DNA of 51,510 bases from Paracoccus rhizosphaerae. GTDB lineage: Bacteria > Pseudomonadota > Alphaproteobacteria > Rhodobacterales > Rhodobacteraceae. Numbering within the stretch: position 1 is the first letter of the stretch; every line of letters begins with the position of its first letter. The stretch lies in assembly GCF_026162645.1 (NCBI RefSeq), contig NZ_JAOTBE010000024.1, forward strand, positions 1-51,510. The letters run 5' to 3'. The notes beneath the pieces were generated by a model, which was given only the letters and a program-made list of their open reading frames with translations, did no database searches and was not told the DNA's origin. This document shows positions 42,730-51,510 of this stretch, piece after piece. A program made the position numbers and the translations under genes.

Positions 42730-44996
42730 GGTGTCGCCTCGTCTTTTTCTTGTTTGCTCTTGATCTTGGGGGCCCGCACGGGATGGCGCTCGCGCGGGAG
42801 CCGGATTTCGGCCATCGCGCCCGGCCTTTCGGGCGCATCGGTCAGGACCAGGCTGCCGCCATGCTCCTCGACGATCTTCTTGACAATGGGCAAGCCAAGG
42901 CCGGTGCCTTGGCTTTTCAGCGTCACATAGGGCTCGAACAGGCGCGACCGGTCGGCAGGCAGGCCCGGCCCGTTGTCGATGATGCGGATGCAGACGGCCT
43001 CGGGATGGGTCTCCATCTCGATCCGAATGATCGGGGTCCAGCCCGTGGGCGCGTCGGCACGGCGTTCCTCGACGGCCTCGCCCGCGTTCTTCAACAGGTT
43101 GGTCAGCGCCTGCCGCATCATGCCCGCGTCGCAATCGACGATCACCGGCTGGTCGGGCAGGTCGGCCTTCAGCGCGCCGTGCAGGGCGTCCTGCTGCAGT
43201 AACGCGACCTCTCGCAGCAGGGCCGCGATGTCGGTCTCGGCGCGGTCGGGTTCGGGCATCCGGGCGAAGCGGCTGAATTCGTCGACGATCCGGCGCAGGT
43301 CATTGGTCTGGCGGATGATGACCTCGGTATACTGGTCCAAAGCGGCGCGTTCGCTTTCGGGCGCCAGCGGGCCGAACTTGCGGCGCAGGCGCTCGGCCGA
43401 CAGCTGGATAGGCGTCAGCGGGTTCTTGATTTCGTGCGCCACGCGGCGCGCGACATCGCCCCAAGCGGCCATGCGCTGTGCCGAAACAAGCTCGGTCACG
43501 TCGTCGAAGGCCACGACATAGCCCTCCAGCACGCCTTCGGCGCTGCGGCGCACCGCCATGCGGACCAGCAAGCTTTCGACCCGGCCCTCGCGCATGACGC
43601 GAACCTCGTCCTGAACGGTCTCGGCGACCGAGGCCGACAGCCGCTCGAACAGGGCCGAGAACTCCGGCACCGCCTCGGACAGCAGGGCGTCGATGTCGCG
43701 CTTCGCGTCAAGCCCCAGAAGGCGGCTGGCCGAGCGGTTGACGAAGTCGATCTCTCCGGCGGCGTCCAACCCGATCACGCCGGAGGTCACCGAGGTCAGC
43801 ACGTTATCGAACAGCCGCCGCTGGTCGTCGCCGGCGCGATGGCTGTCGATCAGTTCGTCCCGCTGCGCCTTCAGCTGCCGGGTCATGCGATTGAAGGCGC
43901 GGCCCAGGGTCTGGATCTCGTCCCCGGTGTTCGGCTCGGGGATCTGCAGGTCCAGATTGCCGCGCCCGACCTGCTCGCTGGCCTGCGCCAAGATACCGAT
44001 GGGGCGCGACAACCGACCTGCAAACCACAAGGCCAGCCAGATCGCCGCCGACACCAGCAGCAGCGCGAAACCCAGATAGACCAGCGAGAATTCCAGCAGA
44101 ACCTGGCTGCGCATCGACTCCAGCTCGCGATAGCTACCGGCGGTGGCGCGGGTATCGTCGACCAGCCCCAGAAGGCTGCCGTCCACGTCGCGCGTCACAT
44201 AAAGATACCGGTCGGCCAGTGGCGGCAGCGCCACCAAGGCACGGAATTCATCGTTGTCCCAGTCCTCGATCAGGACCAGCCCCTCGGCCTGGGCGCGGTC
44301 CAGCTGATCGCTGCTGGGCGCCTCGTACCAGAACAGATAGCTGCGTTCCCCACGAGCGCGGATCTCTCCGGCGCCGTTGATGATATAAGCCTCTCGCAGA
44401 CCGCGCTGGATCAGCGCCTGCCCCTGCGCCAGCAGTTGGCGCATCTGGGCATCCTCGATCAGCGGGTTGGCGCGGCCGGCCTGGGTCAGCACGCTGGCCA
44501 GGGCGCGCGCGTCCTCACTAAGATCGCTGCGGTGTTCCGCCTGATAGGCCTCGGCCGCCGCCTGAGAGGTGGTGACCACCTGCTGCACCCGGTCCGAGAA
44601 CCACCCTTCCAGGCCGATATTGACCAGAAAGCCCGCGAACAGCGCGACCAGCACCGTCGGGATCAGCGCCAGACCGCCGAAGATCGCCACCAGCCGACCA
44701 TGCAGCCGGGATGCCGGGCCCGCCCGCCGCCGGTCGGTAATCAGCCGCGCCATGCGGGCGACGATGAAGGCGATGATCAGGACCAGATAGGTCAGGTCCG
44801 CCAGCAGGACCAGCCGCAGCGCCTGCCCCTGAAGGCCGCGCCCGAAAGGCCCCATGATCGCCAGCGTGGCCGCGGCCAGCGCCAGGCCCGCCAGCGCCAT
44901 TCCCCAGGTCAGCGCCCCGCGCCATTCGCGGGGCAGTCGGATGCGTGCCAGCCTGTCCCAGCTGAGCCCTGCCTCGAGGCCTGCCATATCCCCCAC
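42726..44996 (-). CDS. ntrY: Membrane histidine kinase NtrY
   Basis: A 756-residue kinase. The N-terminal part carries three or more membrane helices (residues about 25-110) and a further helix near 300, enclosing a periplasmic region, followed by HAMP (LSRPIGILAQASEQVGRGNL), a PAS domain (about 400-510) and the kinase core, with the H box VAHEIKNPLTPIQLSAERLR and ATP lid TGLGLPIVKKIVEEHGG. It senses redox or nitrogen status and phosphorylates NtrX, which is coupled by stop/start overlap. Confidence 0.95.
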   Translation of the reverse strand: MGDMAGLEAGLSWDRLARIRLPREWRGALTWGMALAGLALAAATLAIMGPFGRGLQGQALRLVLLADLTYLVLIIAFIVARMARLITDRRRAGPASRLHGRLVAIFGGLALIPTVLVALFAGFLVNIGLEGWFSDRVQQVVTTSQAAAEAYQAEHRSDLSEDARALASVLTQAGRANPLIEDAQMRQLLAQGQALIQRGLREAYIINGAGEIRARGERSYLFWYEAPSSDQLDRAQAEGLVLIEDWDNDEFRALVALPPLADRYLYVTRDVDGSLLGLVDDTRATAGSYRELESMRSQVLLEFSLVYLGFALLLVSAAIWLALWFAGRLSRPIGILAQASEQVGRGNLDLQIPEPNTGDEIQTLGRAFNRMTRQLKAQRDELIDSHRAGDDQRRLFDNVLTSVTSGVIGLDAAGEIDFVNRSASRLLGLDAKRDIDALLSEAVPEFSALFERLSASVAETVQDEVRVMREGRVESLLVRMAVRRSAEGVLEGYVVAFDDVTELVSAQRMAAWGDVARRVAHEIKNPLTPIQLSAERLRRKFGPLAPESERAALDQYTEVIIRQTNDLRRIVDEFSRFARMPEPDRAETDIAALLREVALLQQDALHGALKADLPDQPVIVDCDAGMMRQALTNLLKNAGEAVEERRADAPTGWTPIIRIEMETHPEAVCIRIIDNGPGLPADRSRLFEPYVTLKSQGTGLGLPIVKKIVEEHGGSLVLTDAPERPGAMAEIRLPRERHPVRAPKIKSKQEKDEATP

Positions 44997-45060
44997 TCGC
45001 CGTCTGTCGCGGCTTTTCAGCGGCGCCCGACGTGTCGGCGGCGCCGCGCCTGTGGCGGTT

Positions 45061-46506
45061 TTACATCAGTTTGCGGCGGCGTGTCACCTCGATATTCAGC
45101 TCGGTCAGTTTCTTGCGCAGCGTGTTGCGGTTGATGCCCAGCAGGTCGGCGCAGCGCAGCTGGTTTCCGCCGGTCGCATCCAGCGCCACCTGCAGCAGCG
45201 GACGCTCGACCTCGCGCAGGATGCGGTCATAGAGGCCCGGTGGCGGCAGCGCGTCGCCATGGAGGTCGAAATAGCGCTGCAGATGAGCCTCGACCGAATC
45301 CGACAGCCGGGAACCGGTGTGCAGCGGCGTCACCCCGGCGGGTTCACTGGGTGCCGGATCGCGGCTGACGGACACCGGCGTCGGCGCGCGACTGCCAACG
45401 GACGGCTGGCTCAGCGCGTCGCGCATCTCGGCCGCGCTGATCGTCAGGCCGCTGGCGGTCAGGGCCAGGCGGCGCATCATGTTCTCCAGTTCGCGGACGT
45501 TACCCGGAAACGGATGCGCGCGCAGGATCGCCGCGGCATCGTCCGACAGCATCCGTTCAGGCAGGCCCTGCGCCGCGGCGCGGGCCAGCAGGTGCGCGGC
45601 CAGCGGCAGGATGTCGTCGACCCGCGCCCGCAGCGGCGGCACGCTGACGGTCACCCCCGCCAGACGATAATAGAGGTCGGACCGCAAGCGCCCGCTGGCG
45701 ACATCGGCCTGGGGGTCTGGGCCGGTCGTGGCGACGACGCGCGGTGCCTGCGCCCGGTCGGGACCCGACTCCATCGTCTCGATCAAACCGATCAGTCGGG
45801 CCTGCGCGGCCGGATCGAAGCCGCCGGGGTTCTCAATCACGATGGTGCCGCCCTGCGCCCGCTCGGCCGCGCGTGCGATCGCATCCTCGCCCGCGTCCGA
45901 AGACGTCAGGATCGCCAGCCCGCGGTCGCGCCTGTCCGACAACTCGTGGAAGCTGCGGGCGATGGTCGTCTTGCCGACGCCCGCCTCGCCCGCGATGATG
46001 ACCGGAAGGTCGGCGTTCAGGACCCGCGCGACCATGCGGAACAGCGCCTGCATGCTGGCCGCGTGGCCGATCAGCGGCATGGCCGGATCGGCGGCCTCGC
46101 GCATCGCAGGCAGCGGTTCGGGCGCGGGGTCGGACTTGCGCGGACGGCGCGACAAGGCTTGGCCAACCTTGGTCATCAGGTCGGGCAGGTCGAAGGGCTT
46201 CGGCAGGTATTCGAAGGCCTCGGCCTCGGTCGCGCGGATCGCCGTCACGATCGTGTTCTGGGCCGAGATCACGATCACCGGCAGGTCCGGCCGGGCATCA
46301 CGGATGGCGGGGATGCGGTCGATGCCGTTGCCGTCGGGCATCATCACGTCGGTGATGACCAGGTCGCCGCGCCCCTCCTCGACCCATTTCAGCAGCTGCG
46401 CCAGGCTGCCGGTGGCGTGGACGCGGCAGCCCGCGCGGGTCAGCGCCTGCGTCAGCACCGTGCGGATGGTGCGGTCGTCGTCAGCGATCAGAACGGTTCC
46501 GTCCAT
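45061..46506 (-). CDS. ntrC: Nitrogen regulator NtrC, Rhodobacter type without GAFTGA
   Basis: A 481-residue response regulator. Receiver at 1-120 (VLIADDDRTIRTVLTQALTR, Asp in LVITDVMMPDGNG), a AAA+ core with Walker A GEAGVGKT and a shortened middle: after SSDAGEDAIARAAERAQGGT it goes directly to IVIENPGGFDP, so the GAFTGA loop for sigma-54 is absent. Fis-like HTH at the end (GGNQLRCADLLGINRNTLRK). In Rhodobacter capsulatus such NtrC activates sigma-70 promoters with PII/NtrB control of nitrogen assimilation. Starts 11 bases after ntrB. Confidence 0.95.
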   Translation of the reverse strand: MDGTVLIADDDRTIRTVLTQALTRAGCRVHATGSLAQLLKWVEEGRGDLVITDVMMPDGNGIDRIPAIRDARPDLPVIVISAQNTIVTAIRATEAEAFEYLPKPFDLPDLMTKVGQALSRRPRKSDPAPEPLPAMREAADPAMPLIGHAASMQALFRMVARVLNADLPVIIAGEAGVGKTTIARSFHELSDRRDRGLAILTSSDAGEDAIARAAERAQGGTIVIENPGGFDPAAQARLIGLIETMESGPDRAQAPRVVATTGPDPQADVASGRLRSDLYYRLAGVTVSVPPLRARVDDILPLAAHLLARAAAQGLPERMLSDDAAAILRAHPFPGNVRELENMMRRLALTASGLTISAAEMRDALSQPSVGSRAPTPVSVSRDPAPSEPAGVTPLHTGSRLSDSVEAHLQRYFDLHGDALPPPGLYDRILREVERPLLQVALDATGGNQLRCADLLGINRNTLRKKLTELNIEVTRRRKLM

Positions 46507-46517
46507 GGGGTCGGTCC

Positions 46518-47633
46518 TTATGCCTTGGGCAGGGAAATGCGGAAAACGGTGCGGCCGGGGCGGCTGTCCACCCGGATCAGCGCGCCGAGGTCGGTGATGA
46601 TCTTGCTGACCAGCGCCAGCCCCAGGCCGGTGCCGTTCTCGCGGCCCGACACAAAGGGCTCGAACACCTGATCGGCAATGGCGGGCGGGAAACCGGGGCC
46701 ATTGTCCTCGATCTCGATCTGCAGGGGCAGCGGGCGGCCGGTCGGATCGCCCTGCTCGGGCGGCAGGCGCAGGGTGTGGTCATAATGGGTGTGCAGGCGG
46801 ATCATGCCGCCCGCCTTCCCCGCCAGGGCTTCGGCCGCGTTCTTGACCAGGTTCAGGCAGACCTGCACCATCTGGTCATTATCCGCGATCGCCGGCGGCA
46901 GCGAGGGGTCATAGTCGGTGACGATCTGCACGTCGCGTGCAAAGCCCGCCTTGGCTGACCGGCGCACGCGTTCCAGCACGTCATGCACATTCAACGCCGC
47001 CAGCTTGGGCGCCGAGGTGTCGCCGAACCGCTCCACCTGCTCCAGCAGGGCCACGATGCGGCGTGATTCGCTGACGATCATCTCGGCCATCTCGCGGTCC
47101 TCGGGGGTGGCGTTCATCGCCATCAGCTGCGCCGCGCCGCGGATGCCGGCCAGCGGGTTCTTGATCTCGTGGGCCAGCATCTCGGACATGCCGATGGCGC
47201 TGCGGGCGGCGCTGCGGATGCTGCGGCTCTGCAGCAGGCAGGCGTCGTCCTGCGGCACGATCAGCAGGTTCACGGCCCCGCCAGACCCGTCGTCCGCGCC
47301 CGCATGGACGGCGGCAAGCCGCGCCTGGTGGCCGCCCGCCCGGTCACCGATCTCGAACCTGACGCCGTTCTGGTAAAGCGCTTCGGCGCCCGCCACGACC
47401 CGCGCAATCAGCGGCGACAGCGCCGGCGTGATGCGCAGACGGGCCGTCATCTCGTCACCCTCGAGCGCCTTGCCCATGGTAGACGTCCGAGACATATTCA
47501 ACCAGATCTCGGCTGCGTCGTTCATCGCGGCCACGCGCCCCTCTCGGTCCAGGATCAGGGCCGGCAGGGGCAGCGCGTCCCAGCCCGGCCCCGGCGCGGC
47601 CTGCCGAAAGTTCCGGGGGCGCTGCAGGGTCAT
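46518..47633 (-). CDS. ntrB: Nitrogen sensor kinase NtrB
   Basis: A 371-residue soluble histidine kinase from the ATG at 47633, overlapping the dusB stop (ATGA). PAS domain (residues about 15-130, LPALILDREGRVAAMNDAAE), H box MLAHEIKNPLAGIRGAAQLM, N box VCLNLVKNAAEAL and G box NGTGLGLALVSKII. Controlled by PII, it phosphorylates or dephosphorylates NtrC depending on nitrogen supply. It lacks membrane segments. Confidence 0.96.
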   Translation of the reverse strand: MTLQRPRNFRQAAPGPGWDALPLPALILDREGRVAAMNDAAEIWLNMSRTSTMGKALEGDEMTARLRITPALSPLIARVVAGAEALYQNGVRFEIGDRAGGHQARLAAVHAGADDGSGGAVNLLIVPQDDACLLQSRSIRSAARSAIGMSEMLAHEIKNPLAGIRGAAQLMAMNATPEDREMAEMIVSESRRIVALLEQVERFGDTSAPKLAALNVHDVLERVRRSAKAGFARDVQIVTDYDPSLPPAIADNDQMVQVCLNLVKNAAEALAGKAGGMIRLHTHYDHTLRLPPEQGDPTGRPLPLQIEIEDNGPGFPPAIADQVFEPFVSGRENGTGLGLALVSKIITDLGALIRVDSRPGRTVFRISLPKA

Positions 47634-48634
47634 GCGGCCATGTCCCCCGGCGCATCGGCGAAGGCCCTGCGGATCAGATCGACGGTGGCAGCCGGGCTCT
47701 CGGCCCGCAGCATCTCGGCCCGCAGGGGGGCGTGGTTCGCCTCGGCATACCAGCCCAGGTGCTTGCGCGCCACGCGCAGGCCCAGGTCGAGGCCATAGAA
47801 ATCCAGCATGTCCTCGTAATGCTCCTCGACAAGGTCGGCCAGCGCTCCACCCTGTGGCACGGCGGGCGCGGGAAGATCCCACAACCGATGCGCGATCTGC
47901 GCCAGCGCCCAAGGCCGGCCCTGTGCGCCGCGCCCGACCATCACCGCCTCGGCCCCCGATGCCGCAAGTGCCCGCGCGGCGCTGACCGCATCCGTCACGT
48001 CGCCATTGGCGACCAGCGGGGGGCGGCCGGGCAGGTTCGCCACGGCGCGGATCGCGCTCCAGTCGGCGCGGCCCTTGTAGAATTGCGCCCGCGTCCGGCC
48101 GTGCACCGTCAGCATCGCGACGCCGGCATCGCGCGCCCGCGCCGACAGTTGGGCCGCGTTCAGGCACTCGTCGTCCCACCCCAGGCGCATCTTCAACGTG
48201 ACCGGCACATTTACCGCGCCCACCACCGCGTCGATCAGCGACAGCGCGTGGTCCAGATCGCGCATCAGCGCCGCGCCCGACAGCCCGCCGGTCACCTTCT
48301 TGGCGGGACAGCCCATGTTGATGTCGATTACCCGCGCGCCCATCCCCGCGACGATCCGCGCGGTTTCGGCCATGGGCTGCGCCTCGCGGCCGGCGATCTG
48401 GACGCTGACCGGCAGCGCCCCCTCGGACAGGGCCTTGGCGCGCACCGCCGCGCGGGTGGATGGGCGCGGCGTTACCATTTCGGTCGAGGCGACCATCTCG
48501 CTGACCATCAGGCCGGCACCGAAGCGCGCGACGGCACGGCGGAACGGCACGTCGGTGATTCCCGCCATGGGTGCAAGAAACACCGGCGGTCCCAGGGGCA
48601 TGTCACCCAGCATGATCGGTTCGGGCAGTTGCAT
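47630..48634 (-). CDS. dusB: tRNA-dihydrouridine synthase B (NifR3)
   Basis: A 334-residue FMN enzyme from the ATG at 48634 (MQLPEPIMLGDMPLGPPVFL). Marks: APMAGITDVPFRRAVARFGA, the DINMGCPAKKVTGGLSGAAL loop with the catalytic Cys, KMRLGWDD and VANGDVTDAVSA, GRGAQGRPW for FMN phosphate. It reduces uridine to dihydrouridine in tRNA. Called nifR3 in Rhodobacter, where it opens the ntrBC operon as here. Confidence 0.95.
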   Translation of the reverse strand: MQLPEPIMLGDMPLGPPVFLAPMAGITDVPFRRAVARFGAGLMVSEMVASTEMVTPRPSTRAAVRAKALSEGALPVSVQIAGREAQPMAETARIVAGMGARVIDINMGCPAKKVTGGLSGAALMRDLDHALSLIDAVVGAVNVPVTLKMRLGWDDECLNAAQLSARARDAGVAMLTVHGRTRAQFYKGRADWSAIRAVANLPGRPPLVANGDVTDAVSAARALAASGAEAVMVGRGAQGRPWALAQIAHRLWDLPAPAVPQGGALADLVEEHYEDMLDFYGLDLGLRVARKHLGWYAEANHAPLRAEMLRAESPAATVDLIRRAFADAPGDMAA

Positions 48635-48887
48635 ATCCTGTTCCTTCACCCTCGATCCCGCCGCCCGCAAGAAGGGCAGTCGGGCACCGGGCTGCCCAAT
48701 TCGCAGGCGCGACCCGGCTGCCCATCCATAGGGCATGTTGCACACATATTCATCACCTGCCGTGTCGCCGATCTGACATCCCTTCGCGCCGCCGACGTCG
48801 CATCCGGGCCGGAAAAGGGTCGTTTCCAGGCATGGCAGTCCGGTTGTTGACGTGGTTGGATGGGACGCCAGGTGCAAGGGGGAAAAC

Positions 48888-50270
48888 ATGTTCCTGTCGG
48901 TGTTCGATCTGTTCAAAATCGGCGTGGGGCCGTCGTCGTCACACACCATGGGGCCTATGGTGGCCGCGGCGCGGTTCCTCGACGCCTTGCGCGGGCAGCC
49001 GTTCCAGGCGCACGGCCTGCGTGCCAGCCTGCACGGCAGCCTGGCCTTCACCGGCAAGGGGCATGCGACCGACCGTGCAACGATCCTGGGGCTGGCGGGC
49101 TTCACCCCCGACAGCATGGACATGGACGCCGCCGAGGCCGCGCTGGCGGCCAACCGCGACACCCACCTGCTGACGCCACCGCGCCTGGCGCCGCTGGCCT
49201 TTGATCCCAACTGCGACCTGCGCTTCGACTATGACACCGCCCTTCCCGGCCATGCCAACGGCATGACGCTGTCGGCCACGGACGCGCAGGGCGACGTGAT
49301 CTTCCACCAGATTTACTACTCGATCGGCGGCGGGTTCGTGATGACCGATGCCGAACTGGCCGCAAAGGGCGATCAGGGCCGCAGCGACGCGTCCTCCTCG
49401 GTGCCGTTCCCGTTCGGAACGGCCGCCGAGATGCTGGAGATGGCCGAGACGTCAGGCACCTCCATCGCCCGCATGAAGGAGGCCAACGAGCTGTGCTTCC
49501 GGTCACAGACCGAATTGCGGGCCGGGCTGAACCGCATCTGGACGGCGATGCGCGATTGCATGGATCGCGGCCTGACGTCCGAGGGCACCCTGCCCGGCGG
49601 GCTGAACGTCAAGCGCCGCGCCAAGGCCATCCACGAAAAGCTGATGGCGGAACGCGGCATGAACCTGACCGCGCCTCATGTCATCAACGACTGGATGTCG
49701 ATCTATGCAATGGCCGTGAACGAGGAGAACGCCGCAGGCGGCCAGGTCGTCACCGCCCCCACCAACGGCGCGGCAGGCACGGTGCCTGCGGTGATCCGCT
49801 ATTGGCTGGATCACGTGCCCGGCGCGTCTGAACGATTGCTGCCAGACTTCCTTCTGACCGCGGCGGCGGTCGGAGGGCTGATCAAGCACAACGCCAGCAT
49901 CTCTGGCGCGGAATGCGGTTGCCAAGCCGAGGTCGGCAGCGCCAGTGCCATGGCCGCCGCGGGCCTTGCCGCCGTCCTGGGCGGCACCCCCCGCCAGATC
50001 GAGAACGCGGCCGAGATTGCGCTGGAACATCACCTCGGGATGACCTGCGACCCGGTGCGCGGGCTGGTGCAAGTGCCCTGCATCGAAAGGAACGGCCTCG
50101 GCGCGATTAAGGCCGTCAGCGCCGCCAGCCTGGCACTGCGCGGTGACGGCAGCCACATCGTGCCGCTGGACGCCGCCATCGAGACGATGCGCCAGACCGG
50201 CCGCGACATGAGCGAGAAGTACAAGGAGACATCCCTCGGCGGCCTCGCCGTCAACGTCCCGAACTGCTAA
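48888..50270 (+). CDS. sdaA: L-serine ammonia-lyase, iron-sulfur type, single chain
   Basis: A 460-residue protein from the ATG at 48888, with AAGGGGGA just before. Beta domain first ([31 protein letters not shown]), then the catalytic alpha domain with [16 protein letters not shown] and the cysteines that bind the 4Fe-4S cluster in [19 protein letters not shown] and VQVPCIERN. It splits serine to pyruvate and ammonia. Divergent from dusB across about 250 bases. Confidence 0.95.
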   Translation: MFLSVFDLFKIGVGPSSSHTMGPMVAAARFLDALRGQPFQAHGLRASLHGSLAFTGKGHATDRATILGLAGFTPDSMDMDAAEAALAANRDTHLLTPPRLAPLAFDPNCDLRFDYDTALPGHANGMTLSATDAQGDVIFHQIYYSIGGGFVMTDAELAAKGDQGRSDASSSVPFPFGTAAEMLEMAETSGTSIARMKEANELCFRSQTELRAGLNRIWTAMRDCMDRGLTSEGTLPGGLNVKRRAKAIHEKLMAERGMNLTAPHVINDWMSIYAMAVNEENAAGGQVVTAPTNGAAGTVPAVIRYWLDHVPGASERLLPDFLLTAAAVGGLIKHNASISGAECGCQAEVGSASAMAAAGLAAVLGGTPRQIENAAEIALEHHLGMTCDPVRGLVQVPCIERNGLGAIKAVSAASLALRGDGSHIVPLDAAIETMRQTGRDMSEKYKETSLGGLAVNVPNC

Positions 50271-50415
50271 GGCGACGCGGGCGTGCGCCACCGGCGATCG
50301 ACAGTCACGTCGATGAACGGGAAACGCGCCCCACCGTCCTGCTATCTAGCATGACAGTTGCATTCTTCTCTCCGCTTTGGGTCAATGCGCTACCATGACG
50401 AGTTAGGGATCATGG

Positions 50416-51136
50416 ATGGCGGGGTTGTCGGTCGAAGAGACGGTGGAGCTTTGGGCTTCCTTCGCTACGTGAAGTCGAGGCTCGACTTCGGCCGCTGTTT
50501 ACGCAGGGACGGGTTGCGGCATCGGCCGGTCAGTTTCCCGACGGCTTGTTGGGTGGGAAACGGCGCAAGACGGGGCGGATGCGGGCCGAAGCGGCCGGAG
50601 ATCCGGGCCCGCGGCGTCAGCAGGCGATATTGGGACGAGGCCATCGGGATGCCGACGCGCTGCGCGATATTGTGCGGGACTACGCCGTGAAACGCCGGCT
50701 GATCCCGAGGCGGTGCTGGTGATCGATGAAACCGGCTTCTTGAAGCAGGGCCACGCCTCCTGTGGGGTCGCGCGCCAATGTACGGGGTCGGCAGGAAAGA
50801 TCACCAGTTGTCAGATCGGCGCCTTCGCCAGCTACGTCTCGCGGCACGGACATGCTTTTATCGATCGGGCCCTTTATCTGCCGAAAGCATGGGCTGAAGC
50901 CCCGGCCAGACGAAGCCGGGCCCATGTGCCCGAGGCGGTGGAGTCCGCCACCAAACCTGCCATCGCCCGCAGCATGATCGAGCGCGTGCTCTCGGCCAAG
51001 GTTCCATTTTCTTGGGTGGCCGCCGACAGCGTCTATGGCGTTGGCGATATCGGCATAGCGCTGCGCCGCGCTGGAAAAGGCTATGTCTTGGGTGTCAGTT
51101 CCAAGCACGCCTTCAATTCCTGGGGGAAAGCCTATG
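50416..51136 (+). pseudogene. IS701-type transposase, frameshifted and truncated
   Basis: The reading is in pieces in different frames: MAGLSVEETVELWAS (stops near 50470), RPLFTQGRVAASAGQFPDGL onward with DPGPRRQQAILGRGHRDADA (stops near 50722), and VLVIDETGFLKQGHASCGVA onward with CQIGAFASYVSRHGHAFIDR and FSWVAADSVYGVGDIGIALR. The DETGF and ADSVYG phrases are the DDE core of IS701-family transposases. The frame ends where an IS481-type end begins (about 51137). It is dead. Confidence 0.8.
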
Positions 51137-51390
51137 TGTCACATCCCGCGTGATTATACGGCCGCTTCTTGAAGATGTCCGGCCTTTGCCTTTGCCAGTC
51201 CTTGAGCGCGTTGATGGGCGTTTGCCCCTTCAACACTGATTGGGGGAGTTGGCCGTTGTAGAGCCGGACATATCGAAGAATAGTCTGTTCAAGATCCTCG
51301 CCGCTGCGGAAGCGGTGGCTTTGCAGGACGTCCTCGATCCGGCCGTTGAAGCGCTCGACCATGCCATTGGTTTGCGGATGCATCGGTGGG
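51137..51390 (-). mobile_element. IS481-type element fragment: right terminal end and transposase C-terminus
   Basis: The junction TGTCACATCCCGCGTGATTA at 51137 looks like an IS481-type terminal end. Reading the minus strand from about 51386, the transposase tail reads HPQTNGMVERFNGRIEDVLQ, SHRFRSGEDLEQTILRYVRL, YNGQLPQSVLKGQTPINALK and a final KRPYNHAGCDT, with the last glutamate of the DDE triad in MVERFNG. The N-terminal part is missing, replaced by the IS5-type end. Confidence 0.75.
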
Positions 51391-51510
51391 GGCGTTGTTG
51401 CAGAACTCTGTCTGCGAAAGATTCCCATCGCAATTCCCTGTGGTTAGACGAGGTGCATGAGCAAGCCTCCATCCGCCCGCTACCGCACGACGAACTGGTC
51501 CAGCTACACG
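51391..51510 (+). mobile_element. IS5-type element, left end (runs off the window)
   Basis: GGCGTTGTTGCAGAACTCTG at 51391 resembles the terminal repeat of IS5-type elements, and the transposase begins 66 bases in. It interrupts the IS481-type transposase near its catalytic glutamate. The outer boundary is certain only to within a few bases. Confidence 0.6.
51457..51510 (+). CDS. IS5-type transposase, N-terminal fragment
   Basis: The ATG at 51457, preceded by AGACGAGG, opens MSKPPSARYRTTNWSSYT and remains open to the window edge. The RYRTTNWxxY pattern is the usual N-terminus of IS5-family transposases. The rest lies outside the window, so whether it is intact is unknown. Confidence 0.65.
   Translation, partial: MSKPPSARYRTTNWSSYT

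Noticed and set aside
43434..46671. Long plus-strand frames opposite ntrY and ntrC
   Set aside because: Shadows of kinase and regulator genes; sequences are Gln/His/Arg-rich without homology.
1..51510. tRNA, rRNA or tmRNA genes
   Set aside because: No cloverleaf, CCA-type ends or rRNA stretches were seen in the intergenic parts by eye; a covariance search would be decisive.

Overview
The window reads as a high-GC alphaproteobacterial chromosome of the Rhodobacterales, most likely Paracoccus or a close relative. Three things point there: the unbroken minus-strand order dusB(nifR3)-ntrB-ntrC-ntrY-ntrX-trkA-trkH-hfq-hflX; an NtrC that lacks the sigma-54 contact loop, as in Rhodobacter; and the F1-ATPase inhibitor zeta subunit first described in Paracoccus. 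All product names come from reading motifs and translations; no database search was run.

Bases 1 to about 16.4 kb are accessory. They open with transposase tails (IS21 istB and an IS481-type C-terminus) and then carry single genes and small cassettes separated by long empty or degenerate stretches. In order these are: a membrane-anchored coiled-coil protein with a DUF4041 and a T5orf172 (GIY-YIG-like) domain; a small serine hydrolase; a three-gene exported flavin amine oxidase/cytochrome c/RidA operon; two broken genes (peptidoglycan-binding and HIRAN-like); an MgtC-like membrane protein; a CMP/dCMP-deaminase-fold protein with lysine at the catalytic glutamate position; a NylB-like hydrolase; a tyrosine recombinase broken by one extra base; an unknown overlapping two-gene pair and an unknown membrane-anchored protein in AT-richer DNA; and a four-gene cassette (AAA+ ATPase, ParS/MbcA-like protein, DUF6634-like protein, Xre-type regulator). 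A degenerate CTCGGCCC-containing repeat recurs between these modules.

Bases 16.5 to 50.3 kb look like core chromosome. First comes a minus-strand operon for a polar amino acid/amine ABC transporter ending in a glutamine-synthetase-like (gamma-glutamyl-amine type) enzyme, then purC-purS, the zeta inhibitor, an RcnB-like periplasmic protein, a MATE exporter with two hotdog thioesterases, and two tandem MerR regulators. These are followed by a plus-strand fatty-acid oxidation operon (acyl-CoA dehydrogenase, GST, thiolase, cupin, FadB/FadJ-type fusion), a TelA-like protein with a DUF2927 lipoprotein, and a PfkB sugar kinase. The long nitrogen-regulation/potassium/RNA-chaperone cluster fills 36.5-48.6 kb on the minus strand, and L-serine ammonia-lyase lies divergent from dusB.

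Bases 50.4 to 51.5 kb are a nested pile of insertion sequences: a frameshifted IS701-type transposase, cut by an IS481-type fragment, cut in turn by the start of an IS5-type element that runs off the window.

The best candidates for undescribed biology are the exported amine-oxidation module (3758-6276), the four-gene AAA+/ParS-like/DUF6634-like/Xre cassette with spaced repeats upstream (13730-16484), and the two-gene membrane/soluble pair (11410-12215).
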